Positions 1-8,288 of a stretch of 55,128 nt of DNA are shown here, in pieces. The notes under the pieces were generated by a model. That model searched no databases. It was not told where the DNA came from and saw nothing but the letters and a program-made list of their open reading frames with translations. Numbering within the stretch: the first letter of the stretch is position 1; each line of letters starts with the position of its first letter. The DNA is from Blastocatellia bacterium. Lineage in GTDB: Bacteria > Acidobacteriota > Blastocatellia > Pyrinomonadales > Pyrinomonadaceae. The stretch covers positions 1 to 55,128 of the forward strand of contig JAEUQI010000008.1 of the NCBI GenBank assembly GCA_016789145.1. The letters run 5' to 3'. Position numbers and translations under genes: made by a program.

Positions 1-1
1 A

Positions 2-652
2 GGCAATACCGAACCCGCAAAGGTACTAAAGATCGTTGATGGCGTGCTACAAGTGCAGTATTTCCGAACCGACGAGCGAACCTACGAAGTGTCGAATCAA
101 ACGGACAGGCCAAAGGTGCTCTACGTCGAATATCCTTTGCGTGACGGCTGGGAATTGACCGAAGATTCGCCGAAACCTGATTACTCTACTCAGCGATACT
201 ATCGCTTCCGCGTCGAACTCGCAGGTCTTGAAGACAAGAAACTCACGATCAAGATGCGTCAGCCAACGACCGAATCGTTCCAACTGACGACGCTCAATCG
301 AAACGACCTACAGCTTTTCTTTAGCAAGGGTTACATCAATACCGAAACTCGCGAGCAGCTAGAGAAGATCATCGATATTCGCTCGCAGATAGCTCAGATC
401 GACGGAACGCTACAATCGTTCGATCAAGAGGTCAGGCAAATAGAGGATGATCAAAAACGAATCCGCGAGAACATCGAGGCACTTTCGAAAACGCCTGAGG
501 CAAAGGTCCTCATCGCCCGCTACATTGCAAAGGCGAATGATCAGGAAACGCGTATCGAAGATATCGGTAAGCAGCGGAAAACGCTTAATGCGCAGAAAAC
601 GCAGCTTCAGGCAGAACTAGCGGCCGCGATCAGGCGATTTACGGTGAAGTAG
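2..652 (+). CDS. DUF4139 domain-containing protein, C-terminal part (5' end outside window)
   Basis: The reading frame is open to the left edge, so only the last ~216 residues are visible. The first part resembles the end of a DUF4139 domain: a beta-rich stretch with YEVSNQTDRPKVLYVEYP and then a GWEL motif, typical of the repeated strand pattern in that family. It is followed by a charged helical segment (roughly the last 100 residues, rich in Q, E, K and R) that should form a coiled coil. DUF4139 proteins are usually exported and have no agreed biochemical role. The GTG at 44 is internal, not a start, because the frame upstream (GNTEPAKVLKIVDG) continues the domain. The family call is by pattern only; the start and any signal peptide cannot be seen. 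Confidence 0.6.
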   Translation, partial: GNTEPAKVLKIVDGVLQVQYFRTDERTYEVSNQTDRPKVLYVEYPLRDGWELTEDSPKPDYSTQRYYRFRVELAGLEDKKLTIKMRQPTTESFQLTTLNRNDLQLFFSKGYINTETREQLEKIIDIRSQIAQIDGTLQSFDQEVRQIEDDQKRIRENIEALSKTPEAKVLIARYIAKANDQETRIEDIGKQRKTLNAQKTQLQAELAAAIRRFTVK

Positions 653-685
653 GCGTTCAAATAGAACCGTCGGCCGTTGGTCAAA

Positions 686-781
686 GACAGTAAGGAAGGG
701 GGCAATCGCCCCCGCTCTTCGGTTAGACGGTGAGTTCTGTTAAGAAGAAGATCGGGAGCGTTGCTCGCCTTCCTTACTGTC
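686..781. repeat. Long imperfect inverted repeat downstream of the DUF4139 gene
   Basis: gacagtaaggaagg (686-699) is matched perfectly by its reverse complement at 768-781, and the similarity continues inward, so that 686-719 and 748-781 form arms of about 34 nt with roughly 80% pairing. The left arm also contains a self-contained hairpin, gggggc-aatc-gccccc (698-713). There is no T-tract, so it is not a classic intrinsic terminator, although it lies just after a stop codon and could stabilise a 3' end. It is the first of several hairpins in a gap of about 480 bp. Confidence 0.75.
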
Positions 782-833
782 TATGCTCAAGATGCACCAG
801 TCAAATGTCGCCGCAGATGATGAAAAGGGTGCG

Positions 834-939
834 GCTCCTCTGCGAGGAGCGGATGCTTGAAACGCTGTTCTCCTAGGGCTAACGCCCAAGGCTAATTTCC
901 GGATGCCCTGCGGGCAGGAAGAGCACGCGAGACGCGTGC
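834..939. repeat. Array of short perfect hairpins (REP-like intergenic element)
   Basis: Four separate perfect stem-loops lie within about 105 bp: gctcctc-tgc-gaggagc (834-850), gggc-taac-gccc (876-887), tgccc-tgc-gggca (904-916) and gcacgcg-aga-cgcgtgc (923-939). Such clusters resemble dispersed repetitive extragenic palindromes. A minus-strand open frame across this segment is rich in Arg, Ala and Pro and has no ribosome binding site; I treat it as a by-product of the repeat. Whether other copies exist in the genome cannot be seen here. Confidence 0.65.
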
Positions 940-962
940 GGTCCGAGAAATTCATTCATTCT

Positions 963-1015
963 GACCGATTGACCGAATCAGGTTGACCGATTCGCTATCT
1001 CATGTAAAATCGGTC
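963..1015. promoter_or_regulatory. Cluster of GACCGA half-sites (candidate operator)
   Basis: GACCGA occurs in direct orientation at 963-968, 971-976 and 985-990, and inverted (TCGGTC) at 1010-1015. gattgaccga (967-976) and tcggtcaatc (1010-1019) form a perfect 10-bp dyad. The sites overlap the -35 and the last base of the -10 of the promoter at 983-1010, a placement typical of repressor binding. The regulator is unknown. Confidence 0.5.
983..1010 (+). promoter_or_regulatory. Candidate sigma70-type promoter for the S8 protease gene
   Basis: TTGACC (983-988, five of six matches to TTGACA) is followed after 16 bp by TAAAAT (1005-1010, five of six matches to TATAAT). Transcription would start near 1017 and give a leader of about 115 nt before the protease ATG at 1131. 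Confidence 0.55.
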
Positions 1016-1043
1016 AATCCCCTAACCTCAATAATATCAACGA

Positions 1044-1072
1044 TTAGCCCTGTGGCACGTGCCTTGTATAAA
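1044..1072 (+). promoter_or_regulatory. Second candidate promoter with a palindrome in its spacer
   Basis: TTAGCC (1044-1049), a 17-bp spacer and TATAAA (1067-1072) make a weaker promoter-like pair. The spacer contains the perfect 10-bp palindrome GGCACGTGCC (1054-1063), a position where an activator or repressor dimer could act. The -35 is poor, so this is tentative. Confidence 0.3.
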
Positions 1073-1130
1073 GAATGGCAGCGTGAATAGCGCGAACTAT
1101 TTGATGTCCTAGAAAAGGAGCTTGAGGATC

Positions 1131-3710
1131 ATGAACATTAAGGGTTATACAAATGAGCTGATGCGTAAGGTCGCTGCAATCGCGATCGTGGCATCGTTCT
1201 CATTTTCAAACGCCCTTGCCGTGGGTGCATATCGCAACGACAACATCAATGTCGTAGCGAACACGTCGGCAATGGCGAAATTCACTACCGACCTTACGAA
1301 GCTGGGCCGTGAAGGCAGACTGCGTGAGGACCTAAGCCTTGAGAACGAAGTAATTCGTCTTCTCAACGTGTTAGCCGAAGGTGGTGTTCGTCAGCCGGTC
1401 GTCGTTTCGGACGACCCGAACGTACAAGCGATCGTTGTCGAACAGGCCGCTCTTCGTATTGCTAAAGGATCTGCTCCTGCAGAACTCACGGGCAAGTCGA
1501 TCATCCGCATCGATGCTGCAAATCTGTTTTCGAATTCGCGCTCGGAGACCGAGGTTGCAGCGATCATGAATGCGATCGTCGACGAAGCCATCGCGGCAAA
1601 CGGACGAGTGATCCTCTCCGCTGACGGTGTCAGCGATCTCGTCGGTGCTTCGGCAGCATCGCAGCGTCTGCTTTCGAGCATCGCTGACGGCAAGCTGCTT
1701 TTCGTCGGTACATCAAATGCTTCGAACTTTGCTGAAAAGATCGAGCGTGATGCCGATGTCTCGCCGTACTTTGCCGGCATACTTGTTTCCGAGAGGAAGG
1801 CGGAAACGGTTGCCGGCAACGGCCAGACGATGCGTGACGGCGGATATCGCGGCGACAATGTCTCGCCGGACCTCCGTGACATGATGGCTCAGGATCCGTC
1901 GGGCAACACTCGTGTTGACGTTATCCTGCAGGCAAAAGATGCCGACAGCGGCGCACTTCGTGCGATGCTGGCAGACGGCAGTGCAAAAGTGAAAGATCGT
2001 ATCGGCGGAACCGATACGCTCGTTGTCAACATTTCACTTTCTGCACTTAAGGAACTTTCGACCAGCGGTCTGATCAACTACGTTTCACCTGACCGCCCAA
2101 TGCGTAGCCACGGCCACGTGGAAGACACGACCGGCACGACATTGATGCGTGCACAGGCTGCTCTCAACGGCCGCGCAGCTTACACGCTGGATGGCACAAA
2201 TATCGGCGTTGCGATCGTTGATTCAGGTCTATTCGCGAATCATAACGGATTCAAAAATGGCGGTTCATCGCGAGTCGTTGCAAGCGTTAACTTTACGAAC
2301 TCAAACCTATCTGACACCGCTGACGTTTACGGTCACGGAACGCACGTTGCCGGCCTTGCGTCCGGTAGCTCAAATGCAAATGGCGGTGCCTATCGCGGCG
2401 TTGCAGTAAATTCGAAGATCATCAGTGTCAAGGTTCTAAACAATCAGGGCATTGGCAACACATCGTGGTTGCTAAATGGCCTGCAATGGATCATCGACAA
2501 TCGTGCGACGCACAATATCCGCGTCGTTAACTTAAGCCTCGGCACGACGGCCTATGACACTTGGACGAACGATCCTGTTTGTATCAAGATCAAGCAGCTT
2601 GCTGAAGCAGGCGTTGTTGTCATCGCAGCAGCAGGTAACCTTGGCAAAAATGCTCAAGGGCAGAAAATGTACGGCCAGATCCACAGCCCCGGCAACAGCC
2701 CGCACGCGATCACTGTTGGTGCAACCAACTCGTTGGGTACGAATAATCGCAACGACGACATCATCGCGTCGTACAGCTCGCGAGGTCCAACACGCAGTTT
2801 CTATCGCACGTCCACAGGCACGCCTGTTTATGACAATCTGATCAAGCCGGATATCGTAGCTCCGGGCAACCGTCTTATATCGTATCGTTCTCCGGGCAAT
2901 GTGATGGCAACCGCAAACGCGGCACTGAATTTGGTTGGAGAGGTTCTTGCAGCTGACAGCGACAAGAATATGTACATGAGCGGCACCTCGATGTCGGCTC
3001 CGGTAGTTGCAGGTGCCGCTGCACTTCTGCTTCAGGTCAATCCGAACCTGACGCCGCAGATGGTCCGTACGATCATGCAGTACACTGCACAGCCGATCGC
3101 CGGTGCCAATAGCTTTGAGCAGGGCGCAGGCCAGCTAAATATGGAAGGTGCTGTGCGTCTTGCACGTTCGCTCCGTACAGATGTTGATTTCAACACACTC
3201 GCTAAGGGCACGACGATGGTTCCGACCGGCTGGACAATGCCGACACCTTCGACTACCGTTGGCGGCCACACGTTCCCGTGGGCACAGCTTGTAACCGGCA
3301 AATACAACACCGTTACAGGTTCGAACCTGATCTCGCAGTTCCAGACCGTTTACAAGCGTGAGAATCTGATCGGCACAGGTATCAACTTTGCCGATGGAAA
3401 CTTTACGCTGAACACAGGCACTTACTTTACGACGGGCTTGAATGTCGGCCGCATCGTGACCACCAGCAACGGTGGTGCACTTGGCACCGGCACAACATAC
3501 CTGACGTACGGTGTGCTCGTTGGCGACGGTGTGCTCGTCGGTGACGGCGTGCTTGTCGGCGACGGCGTGCTCGTTGCAGACGGTGTGCTTGTCGGTGACG
3601 GTGTTCTCGTCGGCGACGGTGTGTTAGTTGGTGATGGCGTATTGATCGGCGATGGTGTTTTGATCGGCGACAGCGTTCTTCTTGGTGATGATACTCCAGC
3701 AATGCAGTAG
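1131..3710 (+). CDS. Secreted S8 family subtilisin-like serine protease with C-terminal GVLVGD repeats
   Basis: Subtilase of 859 residues predicted to act outside the cytoplasmic membrane. A signal peptide (about residues 1-34, hydrophobic core AAIAIVASFSFSNALA) is followed by a long N-terminal region, possibly a propeptide, and then the S8 catalytic domain. The Asp is in IVDSGLF (D364), the His in YGHGTHVAG (H402), the oxyanion Asn in AAAGNLG (N503) and the Ser in SGTSMSAPVVAG (S620), so all catalytic residues are present. A linker leads to a C-terminal tail of ten six-residue repeats. The ATG at 1131 is preferred because aaaaggag ends 10 nt upstream; an upstream TTG (1122) sits directly on that ribosome binding site. 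A GNAT gene follows 46 bp downstream with no terminator between them. Substrate unknown. Confidence 0.95.
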   Translation: MNIKGYTNELMRKVAAIAIVASFSFSNALAVGAYRNDNINVVANTSAMAKFTTDLTKLGREGRLREDLSLENEVIRLLNVLAEGGVRQPVVVSDDPNVQAIVVEQAALRIAKGSAPAELTGKSIIRIDAANLFSNSRSETEVAAIMNAIVDEAIAANGRVILSADGVSDLVGASAASQRLLSSIADGKLLFVGTSNASNFAEKIERDADVSPYFAGILVSERKAETVAGNGQTMRDGGYRGDNVSPDLRDMMAQDPSGNTRVDVILQAKDADSGALRAMLADGSAKVKDRIGGTDTLVVNISLSALKELSTSGLINYVSPDRPMRSHGHVEDTTGTTLMRAQAALNGRAAYTLDGTNIGVAIVDSGLFANHNGFKNGGSSRVVASVNFTNSNLSDTADVYGHGTHVAGLASGSSNANGGAYRGVAVNSKIISVKVLNNQGIGNTSWLLNGLQWIIDNRATHNIRVVNLSLGTTAYDTWTNDPVCIKIKQLAEAGVVVIAAAGNLGKNAQGQKMYGQIHSPGNSPHAITVGATNSLGTNNRNDDIIASYSSRGPTRSFYRTSTGTPVYDNLIKPDIVAPGNRLISYRSPGNVMATANAALNLVGEVLAADSDKNMYMSGTSMSAPVVAGAAALLLQVNPNLTPQMVRTIMQYTAQPIAGANSFEQGAGQLNMEGAVRLARSLRTDVDFNTLAKGTTMVPTGWTMPTPSTTVGGHTFPWAQLVTGKYNTVTGSNLISQFQTVYKRENLIGTGINFADGNFTLNTGTYFTTGLNVGRIVTTSNGGALGTGTTYLTYGVLVGDGVLVGDGVLVGDGVLVADGVLVGDGVLVGDGVLVGDGVLIGDGVLIGDSVLLGDDTPAMQ
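3510..3689 (+). repeat. Ten tandem 18-bp units encoding GVLVGD hexapeptides
   Basis: Codons 794-853 of the protease encode ten consecutive hexapeptides: seven close to GVLVGD (one reads GVLVAD), two GVLIGD and one SVLLGD. DNA units differ at third positions (for example ctcgtt, cttgtc, ttagtt), so the protein pattern is more conserved than the DNA, which argues for selection on the peptide. The phase V-G-D-G-V-L matches the loose hexapeptide rule of left-handed beta-helices ([LIV]-[GAED]-x2-[STAV]-x), so a small solenoid or an assembly or surface-association tail is possible; this is inference. Confidence 0.95.
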
Positions 3711-3756
3711 TCATCAGCGTATAGATCATAAATATACAGAACTAAGGAGAAACGAA

Positions 3757-4653
3757 ATGCTAAGCCAGATCACACATACTCAAACAAGCCTGACGCTGCC
3801 GGCGATAATGCCGACCGCTGCGTCACTTGCCGGAGTCTGTGCCCTGACAAATTCAGACAAAGCCGAAGCATTGAGCTTCTTGGCACTGCGACCGGTTCAC
3901 ACCGTCGTAATGACAAGCTTTATCAATGACAACGGCCTGGAAAGCGATCTGAATCGAGGCAAATTCTTCGGTTTCCGTAACTACAAAGGCGAACTTGAAG
4001 GTATAGCTCTGATCGGTCATTCGACACTTGTCGAAGCCCGAACCGAAGCAGCATTGATCGGCCTCGCGCTAAAGGCCAGAACCTCGGAAACAAATATCCA
4101 CCTCGTAATGTCGAGTGGTGATGTCGCCGAACGATTCTGGAACTACGCGACCGACGGTGCCGCACCAAGGCTGACCTGTAGAGAAGCGCTTTTTGAAACC
4201 TCATTCCCGTTCGCAGTCCCGGCAAAGGTCGAAGGCTTGCGAATGGCCGACCCGAGCGAAGTGCTGCCGATAGCTGAGGCACAAGCAGAAGTCGCGTTCA
4301 TCGAATCCGGCGTGGATCCGATGGTTCGCGATCGCGAAGGATTCCTTAAGCGTGTAGCACGCCGAATTGAACAGGGCCGCATCTATGTCGTATTCGACGG
4401 CGATGAGCTCGTGTTCAAAGCGGACGTGATCGCCGAGACGGCAGAATGTGCCTATCTCGAAGGCGTCTATGTCAGCGAAAAGCTTCGCGGAAAAGGCATC
4501 GGACCTCGATGTCTCGCAAATGTCACGCTCGACCTGCTCGAACGTGTCTCGAATGTCTGCTTGCTGAGCAACGTAGAATTCGAATCTGCACACCGCAGCT
4601 TTGCAAAGGCCGGCTTCAAGCGAACGGACGAATGCGTAACACTTTTTGTTTAA
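3757..4653 (+). CDS. GNAT family N-acetyltransferase
   Basis: 298-residue protein predicted to transfer an acyl group from acetyl-CoA. The GNAT core is at the C-terminus: motif A reads VYVSEKLRGKGIG (pattern R-x-x-G-x-G, pyrophosphate binding), followed by a helix and AHRSFAKAGF, typical of the last motif. The N-terminal ~130 residues (LRPVHTVVMTSFI, FFGF, ALIGHS) resemble the DUF4081-like half found before some GNAT domains, which would make a two-lobed enzyme. The start at 3757 is chosen because aaggag (3744-3749) lies 7 nt upstream; the frame is open further back into the protease 3' end but without a ribosome site. It is probably cotranscribed with the protease. The acceptor substrate cannot be predicted. 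Confidence 0.85.
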   Translation: MLSQITHTQTSLTLPAIMPTAASLAGVCALTNSDKAEALSFLALRPVHTVVMTSFINDNGLESDLNRGKFFGFRNYKGELEGIALIGHSTLVEARTEAALIGLALKARTSETNIHLVMSSGDVAERFWNYATDGAAPRLTCREALFETSFPFAVPAKVEGLRMADPSEVLPIAEAQAEVAFIESGVDPMVRDREGFLKRVARRIEQGRIYVVFDGDELVFKADVIAETAECAYLEGVYVSEKLRGKGIGPRCLANVTLDLLERVSNVCLLSNVEFESAHRSFAKAGFKRTDECVTLFV

Positions 4654-4697
4654 CTAAAGAAAACAATAGACAAACAGTGTTAAATCATTCATAATTA

Positions 4698-4723
4698 GGG
4701 AGGTCGTATTCGTACGACCTCCC
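4698..4723 (+). terminator. Perfect 11-bp hairpin with UUCG loop after the GNAT gene
   Basis: gggaggtcgta (4698-4708) and tacgacctccc (4713-4723) pair perfectly around a TTCG tetraloop, an unusually stable RNA hairpin. It lies 44 bp after the GNAT stop. Only a weak pyrimidine stretch (tctcgcctt) follows, so it may terminate or act as a 3' stabiliser. Confidence 0.6.
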
Positions 4724-4841
4724 TCTCGCCTTGGCTGCCAAAGCCGCCGGACCTGTTGTTTAGGCCAGATCGAACAATTCCCTCTCGCTTAACTCATACG
4801 CCTGCTAACCACGCGATTAGATCGCAGACGGTATTCGACGG

Positions 4842-7346
4842 ATGCAATTCTCTAGGCTCACAATTGGCTACATGACTGCCGTACTCTTATTGGGGGCAGT
4901 GTGTTTGGGCGCAGCATTGCTAAATCTGCCGATCGAGAGCCTCGACATCCAGATACTGATCCTGTCCGCCTTAACCGTGGCGATGGGTTCGCGGATCACT
5001 ATCCAAGTGCCGCGGTTCAAATCATTCATATCGGCATCGGAGACGTTCATATTCGTCGCTCTGTTGCTTTATGGCGGTGAGGTCGCCGTTGTTCTTGCCG
5101 TCGCGGAGGCGTTCGTAACTTCGTGGCGAGTTTGCAACAAAAAGATCACGGTTTTCTTCAACGCAGCGACTCATGCGATATCACTTTCTGTCGTCGTCCT
5201 GGCGCTGAAACTGACTGGATTTTATACATTAGAGCAATTGCACGGATCGCCCGGTTATCTGCAGAGTTTCGTGATCGTCCTTTCGATCAGCGCTCTCACG
5301 CATTTTCTTGTTAACACTTCGCTCGCATCGATCTACGGTTCTCTTCGTGACTCGACCCCGGTTTGGGAGACGTGGAAGAGCAAGTACATTTGGTCATTCT
5401 TTACCTACTTTATTGGTGCCGTCAGTGCCGGAATGTTGGTTCAATTGACGGCCGTGATGGGATTCGGCATCGTCGTTGCGACATTTCCTGTCTGCTTCTT
5501 TGTCTTCATGACGTACCGTATGTACATGAAGAACGTCGAGATATCGATGCAGCAAGCCGAACAGGCCGAGCAATACGCAAAGATCCTCGAGGAAAAGTCG
5601 GAAGCGTTGCAGGAATCCGAAGGCCGATTCCGCAGTGCCTTTGACTATGCTCCGATCGGTATTGGCCTGCTGACATCTTCAGGAAAATGGCTCAAGGTCA
5701 ACCATGCGTTGACCGAGATCCTTGGTTACACCGAGGCAGATTTTCTTGAAATGGATTTTCAGTCCATTACACTGCCCGAAGACCTCGGGCTAACGCTCGT
5801 CAAGGTCCACGAACTATTGGCCGGAAAGATCCAGAACTGTCAGATGGAGCAACGCTATGTCCATAAGACCGGTCGGACAGTATGGACATCTTGGAGTGTC
5901 TCAGCCGCTAGCGACACCGATTCGGGACAGCCGAATCTGATCTTTCAGATACAAGATATTACCGACAAAAAGATAGCCCAAGAAAAACTAGAACATGATG
6001 CGACACACGACGCTCTAACAGGATTACCAAATCGGTCATTGTTCATGTCGCGCTTGTCCTCAGCACTTGAAAAAGCACATTCAACTAAGAACTATCGCGT
6101 AAGCGTCCTATTCATTGACCTCGACCGATTTAAGATCGTCAATGACAGTCTTGGGCATCTGATCGGCGATCAGCTGTTAAAGAGCATTTCTGAACGGCTT
6201 CGTGAAGGTTTGCGTCCCTCAGATCTGGTCGCACGTCTCGGCGGCGATGAATTCACTATCCTTGTCGAAGGCACGTACGATGAGCGCGAAGTAACTCGAA
6301 TTGCGGAGAGAATTCAACAGAAATTCGGCATACCATTCGAATTGAGCGGCCACGAGGTCTATAGCTCGGCGAGTATCGGTATCCTGCATGCATCGGAGAA
6401 CCATCTTACCGCCCAAGATATGATGCGAGATGCCGATACGGCTATGTACCAGGCAAAACGTGCCGGAAAAGCTCGCCACGCCATCTTTGATGAGGAAATG
6501 CACAGAGCTGCACGCGAAGTTCTCAGACTAGAAACTGACCTTCGCCGCGCTGTCGAACGCAACGAGTTTACCGTCCAGTATCAGCCGATCTACAACCTGA
6601 CGACGATGGATGTCGAGTACATCGAGGCACTTGCACGCTGGAACCATCCGACATTAGGCCCCATATCACCCGGAAAATTCATTCCTCTTGCTGAAGAGAT
6701 CGGCGTGATCGACCGCGTTTGTGAACAGATCCTGCGTAAGGTTTGCGTCGAGATCGGATCGCTTAATGATCGTCGCCGGCCCGATGGAAACTACGGCGTC
6801 GGAGTAAACCTTTCATGTCGTCAATTTGCTCAGCCCGGCCTTGTAGAATCGATCTGCGGCATCTTGGATGAGACGGCATTTTCTGCAAAAAACCTGAAGC
6901 TTGAGATCACGGAATCTGTATTCTTCGAATATCCTGAACGGGCAGTTGATATGCTCAATAAACTACGCGGTCTTGGCGTTGATATTCACATAGATGATTT
7001 CGGGACCGGCTACTCAAATCTGAGTTACCTAATGAAACTTCCGATCTCGACATTGAAGATCGATCGGTCGTTCGTTTCGATCGTCGATGACGACGGCAGC
7101 AACGACAAGATCGTTGAAGCGATCATCGACCTTGCGACAAATCTTGGTTTACGAGTTATTGCAGAAGGTATTGAAACGGTCGGGCAACTTGAGCGATTGC
7201 GTGCCCTTAAGTGTGAAGCAGGACAAGGATATTACCTTGCAAAGCCGATGGCGTTCGAAACCCTTAAAGAACATCTCGGAACAAAATTCTCCAGGGCATT
7301 GCCGATATCTTCCGATTCGCCGGAAACGATTCTGACTATTCAATAG
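4842..7346 (+). CDS. Membrane-bound PAS-GGDEF-EAL cyclic-di-GMP turnover protein
   Basis: 834 residues. The N-terminal ~230 residues contain about six membrane helices forming an unnamed integral-membrane sensor, followed by a short coiled coil (QAEQAEQYAKILEEKSEAL). A PAS domain with PAC motif covers about 260-375, a diguanylate cyclase domain about 389-550 and an EAL phosphodiesterase domain about 565-815. The GGDEF motif is intact (467-471), and RPSD five residues before it is the RxxD inhibitory site, so product feedback is expected. The EAL motif is intact (595-597, EALARW), with DDFGTGYSNLSYL, LKIDRSFV and the EGIET loop, so both activities may be retained. The gene stands alone and converges on ispH with a one-base gap. 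No strong ribosome site is visible before the ATG. Confidence 0.93.
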   Translation: MQFSRLTIGYMTAVLLLGAVCLGAALLNLPIESLDIQILILSALTVAMGSRITIQVPRFKSFISASETFIFVALLLYGGEVAVVLAVAEAFVTSWRVCNKKITVFFNAATHAISLSVVVLALKLTGFYTLEQLHGSPGYLQSFVIVLSISALTHFLVNTSLASIYGSLRDSTPVWETWKSKYIWSFFTYFIGAVSAGMLVQLTAVMGFGIVVATFPVCFFVFMTYRMYMKNVEISMQQAEQAEQYAKILEEKSEALQESEGRFRSAFDYAPIGIGLLTSSGKWLKVNHALTEILGYTEADFLEMDFQSITLPEDLGLTLVKVHELLAGKIQNCQMEQRYVHKTGRTVWTSWSVSAASDTDSGQPNLIFQIQDITDKKIAQEKLEHDATHDALTGLPNRSLFMSRLSSALEKAHSTKNYRVSVLFIDLDRFKIVNDSLGHLIGDQLLKSISERLREGLRPSDLVARLGGDEFTILVEGTYDEREVTRIAERIQQKFGIPFELSGHEVYSSASIGILHASENHLTAQDMMRDADTAMYQAKRAGKARHAIFDEEMHRAAREVLRLETDLRRAVERNEFTVQYQPIYNLTTMDVEYIEALARWNHPTLGPISPGKFIPLAEEIGVIDRVCEQILRKVCVEIGSLNDRRRPDGNYGVGVNLSCRQFAQPGLVESICGILDETAFSAKNLKLEITESVFFEYPERAVDMLNKLRGLGVDIHIDDFGTGYSNLSYLMKLPISTLKIDRSFVSIVDDDGSNDKIVEAIIDLATNLGLRVIAEGIETVGQLERLRALKCEAGQGYYLAKPMAFETLKEHLGTKFSRALPISSDSPETILTIQ

Positions 7347-7347
7347 G

Positions 7348-8214
7348 TTACGGCTTTAGAATAAGTTCGAAGGAGCGGCCGATATCTTCGAGCCGCTTTA
7401 CTACTTTATCGATCAGCCAATTCGGCGTAGATGCTCCGGCGGTGACGCCGACCTTTTCAACGCCGATCAGGTCGTCAGCATCGATCTCTTCTTCTGTCTC
7501 GATCAGAAAGCTCTTTTCGCAACTCTCTTTACAAACGGCAAGCAGCTTCACGCTATTTGACGAATGCCGTCCGCCGATAACGTAAAACGCATCGACCATC
7601 GTTGCTAGGGCACGGGCGGCATCTTGACGATCGCGGGTTGCCGAGCAGATCGTGTTAATGATCTCGACCTCGTCATCGGTCTTGGATTTGATGGCTTCGG
7701 CAGTGTCGAAGAATGTTTTTGCCTTGATTGTCGTCTGGGATACAACAAGGGGATTCCGAAGTCTCGGCAGCGACGCGACCTCAGACTCGTCCTTGATAAT
7801 GAACGCGTGTTCGGGGGCATAGCCTTTGACTCCGATCATCTCGGGATGTTCCGGGCTTCCAACCACGATTACGTGTCGATCTTTGTCAGCGGCTCGGGCA
7901 GCAAGTTTCTGGACACGTGTAACGAACGGACACGTAGCATCAACGACGTTTTTCGCCTTGGCCTCTAGTTCCCGCTGAACCTCCGGCGTAACGCCGTGAG
8001 CTCGAATGACCGCAGTCTCGCTCGGATCGATCTCAGACGGCAAATTTATCGTCGTGACGCCCTCGTGAGCCAGTCGCTGCATCTCTTGTTCGTTGTGGAT
8101 AAGCGGACCGAGAGCCCGCACTTTGGCACCCTCGCCGACGGCCTCTTCGACCATCTCGACTGCGCGTTCGACACCGAAACAAAATCCGTATTCATTTGCG
8201 AGCAAAACTTGCAT
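7348..8214 (-). CDS. ispH: 4-hydroxy-3-methylbut-2-enyl diphosphate reductase
   Basis: The last enzyme of the MEP isoprenoid pathway; it reduces HMBPP to IPP and DMAPP using a [4Fe-4S] cluster. The 288 residues fall within the normal family range. The three cluster cysteines are present: C12 in GFCFGVERAV, C95 in DATCPFV and C190 in NTICSATRDRQ. The family motifs RAHG, the TCPFVTRVQK region and HPEMIGVKGY are also visible. The start is the ATG at 8214. The stop faces the GGDEF-EAL gene. Upstream, 74 bp separate it from the end of the helicase-like gene on the same strand, so cotranscription is possible. No terminator is seen between them. Confidence 0.96.
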   Translation of the reverse strand: MQVLLANEYGFCFGVERAVEMVEEAVGEGAKVRALGPLIHNEQEMQRLAHEGVTTINLPSEIDPSETAVIRAHGVTPEVQRELEAKAKNVVDATCPFVTRVQKLAARAADKDRHVIVVGSPEHPEMIGVKGYAPEHAFIIKDESEVASLPRLRNPLVVSQTTIKAKTFFDTAEAIKSKTDDEVEIINTICSATRDRQDAARALATMVDAFYVIGGRHSSNSVKLLAVCKESCEKSFLIETEEEIDADDLIGVEKVGVTAGASTPNWLIDKVVKRLEDIGRSFELILKP

Positions 8215-8288
8215 AATAAAAAGCCCCGACAGATAGATTCTAGCAAACGCGGTCTTGAAACTAAACCTGATCTACATTTCGTCCGTCT

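Noticed and set aside
740..955. 71-residue open frame on the minus strand in the hairpin cluster
   Set aside because: It has no ribosome binding site, follows the palindromes exactly and has a low-complexity Arg/Ala/Ser composition; it is best explained by the repeat.
3510..3689. Tandem 18-bp repeats as a CRISPR-like array
   Set aside because: There are no spacers; the units are in frame inside a protein gene.
3427..3729. 100-residue His/Arg-rich frame antisense to the protease tail
   Set aside because: It is the mirror image of the GVLVGD repeat DNA and has no start signals.
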